Assembly: GCA_965112735.1 (NCBI GenBank)
Contig: OZ218950.1
Location: 558,001-622,000, forward strand
DNA: 64,000 bases
Direction: 5' to 3'
DNA from: Phaeosaccion multiseriatum
Taxonomy: Eukaryota; Ochrophyta, other classes
This document shows positions 56,626 through 64,000 of this stretch, piece after piece. How positions within the stretch are numbered: position 1 is the stretch's first letter; the number at the start of each line of letters is the position of its first letter. The notes beneath the pieces were generated by a model. The model ran no database searches and had not been told where the DNA came from. It saw nothing but the letters and a program-made list of their open reading frames with translations. The position numbers were made by a program, and so were the translations under genes.

Positions 56626-58340
56626 GCAACACCAGAGACCGCCTCATCAGGCACCAGTCGAGCCACCACCCGAACCGCGGCAGAGAGTGGGACCGATGGA
56701 TGCGCGAACACCACCCCCAGGCCGCGTCAATCCTGTGGTACCGCACCAACGGCCCACAGAGCGGACCACAGAATAATACGTACCAGCTCCGGGACTGCAC
56801 AAGTGGATGCGGCAACCTGGCCCACCGAAACTCCGGCAGATCCTTCCTTACCCGCTTCCCGCAATCAGGCCTACGACAACCCCTATGCAACGCCTGCATA
56901 CGAGCACACGAAGCCGCAAGCCTACCAGCACCACCAACCATCCAACGAGCTCGAAGCATGCCCCCACCGACAAGAGCAGGTGGGACAGACACTACACGAG
57001 AGCACGACCAGGAGGGAGGAGGGAGAGGAGAGCGAACGGGACACAGGGCAGGGGGACGAGGAGACCGCGAAGGAAGAGTAGTAGCAGGGGGGGAAGAGGG
57101 CGAACACAGCAGAGGCGGAGGAGAGCGCCCAGCACTGGCACGGGAAGCAGCGGCAGAAGGAGGGGAAGGGCAAGCAGCGGGAGGAGGTGACGAAGGAGAA
57201 GGAGGAGGCGACCCCACCAACAACGAGGAGCTACCCAACTGCCCGGTGTGTATGGAACCGCTCACTGGCCAAGCACAAGTCGCCATGCACGAAGACGAAC
57301 ATCACGTGCACAACCACTGCGCATTGGGAGTCATGAGCAGGTACCCCAACCGCAACGACCACCTCTGCCCCTACTGCCGCAACCCCTGCTACCGGCACAC
57401 GATCGAGCAGGCCATCACAGCACAAGGAGGGAGAGCTATGGGCCGCGCAAGGGATCGCCTAGCGAGGGAGCGCAGAGAGTCGCATCAGCAGCACGCGCAG
57501 GCCAGCCAAGGGCGACGCCGCCAGTCCCAGCCACCCCCCACCACCCGACACACACCCCCACCCCAACCTACCGCCCCCCCAGCCCCGATATGCTGCATAT
57601 GCATGTCAGACGCGGACCCCCCTTTCATCGCACCAACCACGGAGTGGCCAGTACGCACCCGACGCTGCCAACACACCGTTCACCCCGCGTGCCTCCTTCA
57701 CCACCTGAACGACCAAGCCACACTGAGGAGAGCCAACCAGCAGCCCGTCATACCACCAGGCAACCTCCCCTGCCCCGCGCAAGGCTGCATGGCTGGCTAC
57801 CAAGCTCAACGAGCCATCCCCGCCCTCAGGACCATCCTCACCCAAGGCAACGCAGCATCGGCCTACCAAGGCCCCCTCAACGACCTCGAGAACGCCTATC
57901 TAGGCCCAGACCCAAACGAGGACCCGTCGCGTACGGCAACGCCCCAGCACACGACAGCAACGGCCAGGCTCAACCCGTACCAACCCACCACCCCCACGGG
58001 CAGAGGAGGAGGGCGAGGGCACGCGGAAGAAGGAGGAGGAGGAGGAGGAGGCGCAATCGCAGCAGCGCCAAGTGGAGTAGAAGGAGGAAGAGGAGGACGA
58101 GGGAGGGGGAAGGAAACGGACAAGGAGCAGCAGCAGAGAGGGGACCTCAGAGAGAAAGGGCAGGGGGAGATAGCACACGCACGCAAGGAACCACAGCAGC
58201 AGCAGCGAGACGAGGGGGAGGAGGACGGAGCAGAGGCCAAGGAGGTAGCGGCGGGGACGGAGGGGACGGAGAAGGGCCAGCCAACGACGATACACCCGAG
58301 GAAGGATGGCCCATGCAGCACCCAAACGTCCTCCGCCTAG
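56319..58340 (+). CDS. Retroelement ORF2 with C2H2 finger and two RING-like domains
   Basis: This frame is open from just after a TGA at 56316-56318 to a TAG at 58338-58340. No ATG precedes the first domain (the first is at 56700), so access by -1 frameshift from ORF1 is likely if the element is intact. Seen in order: a C2H2-type finger (C-x4-C-x14-H-x3-H, 56583-56668); a C-x3-C ... C-x2-C cluster; a long Arg/Gly/Glu region; a RING-like domain (CPVC ... HEDEHHVHNHC ... CPYC, about 57240-57380); and a second RING (CCIC ... RRCQHTVHPAC ... CPAQGC, about 57590-57790). N-terminal zinc fingers are normal in R2-like elements, where they bind target DNA. RING domains, usually ubiquitin ligases, are not. 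Confidence 0.65.
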   Translation, partial: ALRPRPTRPHQQHHHLPLRQHHGHTVVGAGASPRLTHEAGPPGNRTRTATTPAQSDATTPSPPTPEDNPTNARVYRRHPDNGNIQGGILCNFGECHDTFVTVGNTRDRLIRHQSSHHPNRGREWDRWMREHHPQAASILWYRTNGPQSGPQNNTYQLRDCTSGCGNLAHRNSGRSFLTRFPQSGLRQPLCNACIRAHEAASLPAPPTIQRARSMPPPTRAGGTDTTREHDQEGGGRGERTGHRAGGRGDREGRVVAGGEEGEHSRGGGERPALAREAAAEGGEGQAAGGGDEGEGGGDPTNNEELPNCPVCMEPLTGQAQVAMHEDEHHVHNHCALGVMSRYPNRNDHLCPYCRNPCYRHTIEQAITAQGGRAMGRARDRLARERRESHQQHAQASQGRRRQSQPPPTTRHTPPPQPTAPPAPICCICMSDADPPFIAPTTEWPVRTRRCQHTVHPACLLHHLNDQATLRRANQQPVIPPGNLPCPAQGCMAGYQAQRAIPALRTILTQGNAASAYQGPLNDLENAYLGPDPNEDPSRTATPQHTTATARLNPYQPTTPTGRGGGRGHAEEGGGGGGGAIAAAPSGVEGGRGGRGRGKETDKEQQQRGDLREKGQGEIAHARKEPQQQQRDEGEEDGAEAKEVAAGTEGTEKGQPTTIHPRKDGPCSTQTSSA

Positions 58341-61300
58341 GGGCCCTGGACCCGCAGGGTACCATCCTCTCAACACTCGTGTTTGAGACAGTAGCGCAGT
58401 GCAACCCCCGCCACGTCAGCTCGATTATCAGCTTACAGCAAAGAGCGCTCAACAACTGGAACAGGGCGCTGAGGGCCCACAAGAACGGCCCCACCGACGC
58501 CACCCTCCACACCCTTCTGGCATGGGATGTCTTCCACCACCTCCTCCCTGCCATGCTCTTCTCTAAAGACGGAGCCTACAGCCGCCAGCAGCGGATACAG
58601 ATGGTCCTCGACCTCGACATCGCCCCACTCGCACAAGCAGCGATAGCCACAGCACACGCACGCCGCCCACCACCCCCAGCACAGGCACAGACAGAGGAGC
58701 GACGGAGAGAAACCTGCGCCCACCTGCTCACCAAACCCGGAGGCCTGCACAAGGCCGCGGCGAGGCTCAGCACAAAGAGCAGAGACGGCCACCTCCCTCC
58801 CACACACGAGACCTTTAGACGCCTCCAGCAAGCGCACGTCGACGAGAGCCTCGAAGAGATCAACACAGCAGCAGCAGCAGCCAGGGAGTACGCCAGAACC
58901 CAGGTGCAGGAGCACCCCGAGAATGGCAACGACGTCACCAGAGAGGAGATCAGCACAGCCATGCTGCTGACCTACCGGAGGGTCAACTTCTGGAAGGGCC
59001 AAGGAGCAGACGGGCGCAGGGCGAGCCACGTCAAGTACCCCCCGGACAGCCCCCAGGAGTACGCAATCGTGGAGGCTCTGACTGACACCTACGAGCTGCT
59101 CCGAACGGGGGACACTCCACTGCCTCCACAGCTCGCCAAACGGTGGTTCAGCACCAGCGCCGCAGCCCTCGGCGAGAAAGCGCGTCCTGTGACATCCCCC
59201 AACCTCTACCGCAGCCTCGTGGAGAGCTGTCACATGAAGCTCATCGCGGACAGGGTGGGCCCAGAGCTCAGAAGCGCAGGACAGCTAGCGGTAGCGGTCA
59301 GAGGCGGAGGGGAAACACACGCCGCAGCAGCCCAGCTAGCGCACGATGCCGGCAAAACCGTCGTGCTGCATGACATCACCAAGGCCTACACCCGCGTGTC
59401 GCGTGCCAGAGGCGTCCTAGCCTCAGGAGCACTCCCTACCATCGACCCAGCAGGCATCAACTACGCCATCGCCAGCCTCTCCCACGCCTCCGCCCACAAC
59501 GCCCTCACACCAGACGGCACCCAGACCATCCACCAGAGCTCCGGAGTCAACCAAGGAGCACCAGAAGGGCCTCTCATGTTCGCAGCCGCCATCCACCCAG
59601 TGCTGAAAGTTCAGAACACAGCCGACACCGCAGCGAACCGCCCCACCATCTCCGCCTACGCAGACGACCTCATGGACCAGCTGGAACCCGACGCACCCCT
59701 AGAGACCTACGCCCCACGACATGCCCATCTCCAAGCCCAATTCCGAGGCTTGGGCCTCGAGTTCAACGAGAGGAAAACGGTTTACCTCATGGGCAAAGGC
59801 AAGCAGCCAACACAGGCTGACAGGGACCACGCCCAACGGCAGGGCGCCACACTAGCCACCGAGGGTACCGTGGTAGCCGGCATCCCCGTCGGCACGGAGG
59901 AGTACATCGAAGAGTACCTCCGCAACATCCTCGGCCAAGAAGACCCCAGGGGCTACCTCCAACTCGCCAAACACTGCAGCGAGTGGGACAACACCCAGGC
60001 GGCCACCCTCGTCCTCCTCCAATGCCTCCCAGCCAGGCTCACACACCTGGCGAGAGCCATTGACCCCTCCATCTTCCGACGCGCCCTCGGCAGCAGGGCA
60101 GACCGCACCAACAGGGCGACACTGGCCCACATCATGCGACTCCCCGATGCCCCCCCTCTGGAGCAGGCCGCAGATGCACAAGAGGAGCCATGGACGGAGA
60201 CACAGCGCCTACAAATGCATACGGCACGGCGCTCCGGCGGCCTCGGCCTCACCAGCCTCCATGACATCGCCCCAGCAGCATACCTTGGCAACAAGATGCT
60301 CACCCTCCCCCCCCTGCTCAGCCGCACCGCACGCCGGGAAGGCTCCCAAGAGAGCGCCCTACCGGACCAGCTGTTCACCAACGGAGCCCTCAAGAGCGTC
60401 GCCGACAGCGTCAACCTCCTGCACGAGGAGGGGGTCCCTGAGGCCCCCCTCATCCAAGCAGTGGGTCAGGCACAGTTCGACGAGGCCCGCTCACGCGTAC
60501 TCGAGCCGCCTGACCACCAAGCCCAAGACACAGCGCGACGCAACGTGCGCAGGAGCCATCAGGCAGGCCGTCAACCGACCCACGGCGTCCAGAAGGCCCT
60601 CACCACCTTCATCCACAAACGCCGCCATGAGGAGCTGACGCAGAGCATCGCCACCATCGACGTCACACCGGCAGAGGCACAGAGGGGAGAGGAGACACAG
60701 GAAATGGCAACAGCCCGACTCCACTCACAGCGAGGAAGGGGCGCCATGGCCTTCCTCGGAGCGCTCCCCCACGGCCACAACACCATGGCCCCCGCAGAAT
60801 GGACCATGGCCCTTCGTCGCAACCTCGGTGTCAACACGCCATACGCGGACCCGCCCCCACCCTGCCTCGGCACAGGCTGCGCCCGCACGGCAAGCACCAC
60901 CCACGCCACCATCTGCCCCCGCACCGGCCTCCACAACCACACACACCACCTCCTCGTCAAGGCCTTCGGGAGGATGATGCACAGCGTGGGCATTGGAGGA
61001 GCACGCGTAGAGGACCAGACCTGCTTCGACGGCCCCACGGGCACCCGAGCAGGCCGAGACCTACGCATGGATCTGACCTATCCCGCAGGTAGCTTCCCGG
61101 GAGCGGACGCACCCCTGCGGAGAAACCTCCTCTGCGACATCACCGTCACCAACCCCACCGCCCCCACCCACGTGGGACGGGCCTCCACCACGCCAGGCCA
61201 CGCAGCAGCCGCCGCCGAAGAGCGCAAGCGCACGCACTACCTGGGCAGTTTTCTGCCCGGGACTTCAACCCTCAAGTGCATTGCGATCGAGACGTACGGC

Positions 61301-61561
61301 AGACTGGGCCACCAAACGGACGAGCTCATCGAGGCGATGGCCATCCACAAGGCATCAAGAGGGCTCGGCCCCGCAGCGGCGGCAGCCACGGGCCCCATCA
61401 AGGGCCTCCTGCGCCAACAACTGTCCCTCGCCCTTCAACGCGCCCTCTCACAGCGGGAGATCAGGTATGGCACCCTCCTTCGAGCCACGATGACGCAGCA
61501 CGAAGCAGCAGAAACCCTCGACTGGGGGCTCATGGGAGCCATCGACGGAGCGGCCGCCTGA
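58313..61561 (+). CDS. Retroelement reverse transcriptase with CCHC and REL-type endonuclease
   Basis: 1,082 aa from the ATG at 58313, which overlaps the ORF2 stop by 28 bp in the -1 frame. The same frame is open farther upstream, so fusion to ORF2 is possible. Reverse transcriptase motifs: KARPVTSPNLYR; VVLHDITKAYTRV with Asp 354; GVNQGAPEGPLMFA; ISAYADDLMDQ with YADD at 449-452; LEFNERKTVYLMG. A GGLGLTSLHDIAPAAYLGN block follows the thumb, as in many non-LTR polymerases. A CCHC knuckle (C-x4-C-x7-H-x3-C) starts at about residue 851. It is followed by a restriction-like endonuclease pattern: GRDLRMDLTY, LLCDITVTNP, an E/R/K-rich helix and CIAIETYGRLG. The enzyme would nick DNA and prime cDNA synthesis at the nick. 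All visible catalytic motifs are intact. Confidence 0.82.
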   Translation: MQHPNVLRLGALDPQGTILSTLVFETVAQCNPRHVSSIISLQQRALNNWNRALRAHKNGPTDATLHTLLAWDVFHHLLPAMLFSKDGAYSRQQRIQMVLDLDIAPLAQAAIATAHARRPPPPAQAQTEERRRETCAHLLTKPGGLHKAAARLSTKSRDGHLPPTHETFRRLQQAHVDESLEEINTAAAAAREYARTQVQEHPENGNDVTREEISTAMLLTYRRVNFWKGQGADGRRASHVKYPPDSPQEYAIVEALTDTYELLRTGDTPLPPQLAKRWFSTSAAALGEKARPVTSPNLYRSLVESCHMKLIADRVGPELRSAGQLAVAVRGGGETHAAAAQLAHDAGKTVVLHDITKAYTRVSRARGVLASGALPTIDPAGINYAIASLSHASAHNALTPDGTQTIHQSSGVNQGAPEGPLMFAAAIHPVLKVQNTADTAANRPTISAYADDLMDQLEPDAPLETYAPRHAHLQAQFRGLGLEFNERKTVYLMGKGKQPTQADRDHAQRQGATLATEGTVVAGIPVGTEEYIEEYLRNILGQEDPRGYLQLAKHCSEWDNTQAATLVLLQCLPARLTHLARAIDPSIFRRALGSRADRTNRATLAHIMRLPDAPPLEQAADAQEEPWTETQRLQMHTARRSGGLGLTSLHDIAPAAYLGNKMLTLPPLLSRTARREGSQESALPDQLFTNGALKSVADSVNLLHEEGVPEAPLIQAVGQAQFDEARSRVLEPPDHQAQDTARRNVRRSHQAGRQPTHGVQKALTTFIHKRRHEELTQSIATIDVTPAEAQRGEETQEMATARLHSQRGRGAMAFLGALPHGHNTMAPAEWTMALRRNLGVNTPYADPPPPCLGTGCARTASTTHATICPRTGLHNHTHHLLVKAFGRMMHSVGIGGARVEDQTCFDGPTGTRAGRDLRMDLTYPAGSFPGADAPLRRNLLCDITVTNPTAPTHVGRASTTPGHAAAAAEERKRTHYLGSFLPGTSTLKCIAIETYGRLGHQTDELIEAMAIHKASRGLGPAAAAATGPIKGLLRQQLSLALQRALSQREIRYGTLLRATMTQHEAAETLDWGLMGAIDGAAA

Positions 61562-61886
61562 GGAGCAGGAGTACACCAGCCAGCAGACAGCGAGACCATC
61601 AGCACACAGCATAGCAACCACAGTTAGTCACGCCTTGTCACCCGCACCACCCACAGTAGGATAGTTCACATATCACCTCCACCACCTCACTCCTTCCCAC
61701 ACCCCTTCATCACCTCCTCCCCCCTTCAATCCCTTCCCATTCCCCATTATCCTCTACTCTACCACCCTTACCATCCTCTTCCCCTCCACATCACGCTCCA
61801 TCAATACCACACATACACACATCTACACATGGTTACAACTTACCTCGAGCGCTCCAATACTGAGCCCATAAGCTCTAATATACATC
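61562..61886 (+). other. Retroelement 3' untranslated tail
   Basis: C/A-rich sequence from the reverse transcriptase stop to the host junction, without an A-tail. It contains CACCTCC/CATCACC-type repeats and ends CTCTAATATACAT. In R2-like elements the 3' UTR is the RNA recognised by the reverse transcriptase. Confidence 0.6.
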
Positions 61887-61993
61887 TCGCACCCCTCAAC
61901 AGTACACCTCTTCACTACGGCTCCATGGCCCTTGCAAAGTCCTCCCTGTTGCGACTGCTTCTCGCACCCCTCAACAGTACATCTCTTCCGCAT
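61887..61993 (-). pseudogene. Cysteine-repeat gene copy B, 5' part
   Basis: This holds the ATG (61993-61991) and the first one and a half C-x4-C-x9-C-x2-H repeats (MRKRCTVEGCEKQSQQGGLC...), matching the start of the intact copy at 50427. It reads directly into the antisense 3' end of the retroelement after VEGCE. It is the missing 5' part of the fragment at 54022-55137. Confidence 0.8.
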
Positions 61994-62388
61994 TCTCCGC
62001 GCCCTTCAAACAATCCTCCTTGCACCTCCTTCGCGTTTCTTGAAAAGAATATACGCCCACCCCCGTGGACAAGAAGGCTCTTACAGCCCTTCCTTCACTG
62101 TCTGTCGTGGTCAAGAGAAGAGAGAGAAGTCGAATGCTTATGTGCCAACTTGAAGGCCTCCAAGCCCGCGCATCGACTGAAGACAAAGGAGGATAGATCC
62201 CCTTAGGCCCAGCCCAAGCGGTCTTGGAAAAGAAGAGGACAGAAGGTTGTAAAAGAGAATATTCAAGACCGGGATGTGAGGGGAATACACTTCTTAGGGA
62301 GGAGAGGGAGAGAAAGAAGGATGTGTGAAGGCCGGGGCCCAGGAACATGCGATCTAGTTTCAGTTTCAGCTTAGTGGATCTGGACGAG
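61994..62388. repeat. Segmental duplication, copy B, right part
   Basis: Together with 61887-61993 this matches 50330-50828 of copy A, including the upstream region of the cysteine-repeat gene. Homology stops after GTGGATCTGGACGAG. Confidence 0.85.
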
Positions 62389-62399
62389 CAGTCGGCTCC

Positions 62400-62565
62400 A
62401 GGCGAGGTTTCTCGGCCCCCCGATAAAGCAGAAGCCTGCGGCGGCCTGCGGCCGAAAGTAAGAAGCCTGCGGCTGGCCTGCGGCCAGAAGCCTGCAAAAA
62501 GTAGCGAGAAGCCTGCCAAGTCCCCCATTTTTCTCCCAGCCTGAGAAGCCTGAAGCCTCTTCCTC
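62400..62565. repeat. AGAAGCCTGC short-period repeat
   Basis: AGAAGCCTGCGGC/AGAAGCCTGC units recur irregularly at 62428-62555 between the end of duplication copy B and the inverted-repeat element. There is no coding potential. Confidence 0.7.
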
Positions 62566-62848
62566 GGCCCTGGAAGAGGTTACAGTGTGCCCCAGTCATA
62601 ATCAGTAATCAGGCCGGCTGGCGCCAATAATCAGTAATCAGGCCGGCTAGCGCCCGTCATAATCAGTAATCAGGCCGGCTGGCGCCGGTCATAATCAGTA
62701 ATCAGACCCGGCTGGCGCCGGCCATAATCAGTAATCAGGCCCGGCTGGCGCCATAATCAGTAATCAGGCCGGCTGGCGCCGGCAGTAATCAGTAATCAGG
62801 CCGGCTGCGCCGGCCGTAATCAGTAATCTGATAACCTCTTCCAGGGCC
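62566..62848. mobile_element. Minisatellite bounded by 17-bp perfect inverted repeats
   Basis: The left end GGCCCTGGAAGAGGTTA (62566-62582) is the exact reverse complement of 62832-62848. Between them are about eight units of 28-33 bp with the core ATAATCAGTAATCAGGCCGG followed by CTGGCGCC and a variable GGTC/GGCC joint. The structure is like a small non-autonomous DNA element filled by a tandem repeat. It replaces the part of duplication copy B that corresponds to 50829-51590 of copy A. Confidence 0.8.
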
Positions 62849-63110
62849 GATCTTCCCCTCCTTCTACGGCTGCTGCTGCTGCTACTACCCCATTCGCCAC
62901 CGACGCAGACGTGGATGTCCGCTTGGCTTCCAAGGCTGCCGCCTTCAAACCCCCTCCTCCTTTCTTGCTGGGCTGTTTCTGACTGCGGTAGATGGCAGCA
63001 GATGTGCGCACGAGCACCTCGAGCCATTGGTGCTCCAAGAGGTGGGCTTCAGAGAACTCCGCGAGGGTCTGAATGGCTTGGGCAGCCTCGCCGTATGGAG
63101 GGACGGAGGG
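62849..63110 (-). pseudogene. Dead copy of an exon of the hypothetical gene at 50951-53600
   Basis: Matches 51594-51860 (the exon beginning DGEATEDIQTLAEFSEAHLL) at about 90%. In this copy the reading is YGEAAQAIQTLAEFSEAHLL, then the same HQWLE.LVRTSAAIYRSQKQ block, and it ends in the inverted-repeat element. No other exon of the gene was found to its right, so it is a fragment. Confidence 0.75.
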
Positions 63111-63478
63111 ATGGAGGGGGGAGGAGGAGGAGGAGGAGGGGGGAAATGTTGGAAGTGGCGGATTGCTATTGGGGATGTTGGAAGGCCTCAGATTAGATGG
63201 TCCGTAAGTCAATGGCCCAGGCCCAGGCAGATACGGTGAGAACGGGTGGCGTAGCTCTCACTATCCAATGTGCGTAGGTGGTCGTTTAGGACGAGCATGC
63301 GATAAGCTGTTAGAGGCAAGGCTGGCTGCTAGGCTGGCTTTGGGGTTGCTGTTACCTTGTCCGTGTGTCTAGTTCCATCCTATCTGTAGGCGACAGCGCA
63401 TGTCGTTTTACACGACGGGGAGGTCGGGGTAGGGCGGGAGCCGGAGCTGGCGCGGATAGTGAAGATGAGGTGGCGTAA

Positions 63479-63766
63479 GGCCAGCCACAGGGCAGCCACT
63501 CCGGCGCGAGTACTGTGTACGTTGGGCTGTACGGGAGGGCGGCAGTTATCAGACGTGGGAGTGGCTGGGACGATTGGCTCTTGCGGCGCGGAGAGAGGGC
63601 GGCAATAGAGGCATTCGAGGACTCTTTGGCGCCAGGGGCGTTGGACCCGGGAGTACAGCGCAAGCGTGGGCAGCGGTCTAAGCGAGAGCGCACCGTGCGC
63701 GCCATGTTGCACGAGAAGTGGGGGATGGGCATCGCTGCGGAGACGGCGCAACATTTGGGGTTCTAG
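63479..63766 (+). CDS. Possible short coding fragment
   Basis: An open frame of 95 codons without an early ATG ends IEAFEDSLAPGALDPGVQRK, then RTVRAMLHEKWGMGIAAETA and stop. The composition (mixed charge, W and M) is more protein-like than its surroundings, but there is no recognised family and no splice evidence. The reverse strand is also open. It may be the end of a mobile-element ORF. Confidence 0.25.
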   Translation, partial: GQPQGSHSGASTVYVGLYGRAAVIRRGSGWDDWLLRRGERAAIEAFEDSLAPGALDPGVQRKRGQRSKRERTVRAMLHEKWGMGIAAETAQHLGF

Positions 63767-63789
63767 ACCGTGAGGTGGTGGTCGAGGAG

Positions 63790-63915
63790 GGGGGATAGGT
63801 ATAGGGGATGTTGGAAGGTCACGGGATAGGCATTGGTGGGGATGTTGGAAGGTCACGGGATAGGCATTGGGGATGTTGGAAGGCCTCAGATGAGATGGGC
63901 CGTAAGTCAATGGTC
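63790..63915. repeat. Tandem repeat GATGTTGGAAGGTCACGGGA
   Basis: Three units of about 37-43 bp (GGGATGTTGGAAGGTCACGG and then ATAGGCATTGG) occur at 63798-63873. They lead into GATGTTGGAAGGCCTCAGAT, GGCCGTAAGTCAATGG (63872-63913), which is also present at 63174-63215. The 63.2 and 63.9 kb copies are direct repeats flanking the last 0.7 kb. Confidence 0.8.
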
Positions 63916-64000
63916 GGTGTGTCCTATATTACGTTGATTCTGAGTGGCAACCAACGGGCCGCTCAGTGTAGGTAAACTTGGTAAGGAGAGCCTAGCTGCA

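Larger units (their letters stand above)
55138..61886 (+). mobile_element. Non-LTR retroelement with RING-like ORF and REL-type reverse transcriptase
   Basis: The element is about 6.75 kb and is inserted in copy B of the cysteine-repeat gene. The host repeat breaks at TCGCACCCCT (55128-55137) and resumes at TCGCACCCCT (61889-61898), so a 10-bp target duplication is possible, although every host repeat contains that string. The 5' leader is only 42 bp and the first ATG sits in a strong GCCACCATGG context. There are no LTRs and no poly(A) tail; the 3' end is a C/A-rich 325-bp tail ending AATATACAT. Three ORFs follow in successive frames. The reverse transcriptase with C-terminal CCHC and restriction-like endonuclease motifs places it with the early-branching R2/CRE/NeSL-like groups. 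The exact clade is not determined. Confidence 0.85.

Noticed and set aside
57248-58312. Upstream extension of the reverse transcriptase frame as coding
   Set aside because: The RING and zinc-finger residues lie in the other frame here, and the extension has an Arg/Pro-rich shadow composition. The ATG at 58313 was preferred.
58433-59233. Minus-strand frame opposite the reverse transcriptase
   Set aside because: It has Cys/Val-rich shadow composition, no start context or domain, and the plus strand carries conserved polymerase motifs.
62597-62830. CRISPR-like array (regular units of about 30 bp)
   Set aside because: Units are head-to-tail without unique spacers, the genome is eukaryotic, and the array is bracketed by inverted repeats. 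It is a minisatellite.

Overview
This is nuclear DNA of a eukaryote, most likely a photosynthetic ochrophyte (stramenopile) alga. The evidence is mixed. Coding is split into many short exons with GT..AG junctions (GTGAGT, GTACGT, GTAAGT donors) whose phases close over models of up to 30 exons. Cytosolic and mitochondrial ribosomal protein genes sit next to a thylakoid-lumen PsbP-like protein that has a signal peptide, a transit region and a twin-arginine signal, as expected for a plastid of secondary origin. A eustigmatophyte-like alga would fit, but I cannot fix the species. No rRNA, tRNA or CRISPR array was recognised.

Region 1-26.3 kb is gene dense. In order: a coiled-coil protein (-, running off the left edge); a large low-complexity, probably plastid-targeted repeat protein (+); a small conserved hypothetical (-); a PsbP-like lumen protein (-, 4 exons); ribosomal protein eL21/RPL21 (+, 4 exons); a COQ10-type START protein whose reading frame runs on into an EF-hand protein (-, 6 exons); a Nab2-type CCCH zinc-finger protein with two duplicated cysteine modules (+, 3 exons); and mitochondrial ribosomal protein bL25 (-, 7 exons).

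Region 26.7-49.1 kb holds a 30-exon homologue of the centriole cartwheel protein CEP135/BLD10 (-), a CtIP/Sae2/COM1 DNA-end-resection protein (+) and an ankyrin-TPR protein (+, 8 exons) with huge Gly/Glu tracts.

Region 49.1-64 kb is accessory and rearranged. A block beginning in the last codons of the ankyrin-TPR gene is duplicated (48961-50828 and 53620-62388). Each copy carries a gene with an array of C-x4-C-x9-C-x2-H repeats. The second copy is split by a non-LTR retroelement of about 6.75 kb (55138-61886), which encodes in three successive frames a structural-type ORF, a C2H2 plus double RING-like ORF, and a reverse transcriptase with CCHC and restriction-like endonuclease motifs. Farther right, a 17-bp inverted repeat brackets a minisatellite, followed by a dead copy of an exon of the neighbouring hypothetical gene.

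Across the window, two short motifs (TTGGTGATACAGC-like and GGATGGCAGTGGATGG-like) recur in both orientations, in introns, intergenic DNA and inside exons, where one of them is read in several frames. Many introns also start with a microsatellite grown from the splice donor. These dispersed motifs, the retroelement with RING domains and the COQ10/EF-hand fusion are the most unusual observations.
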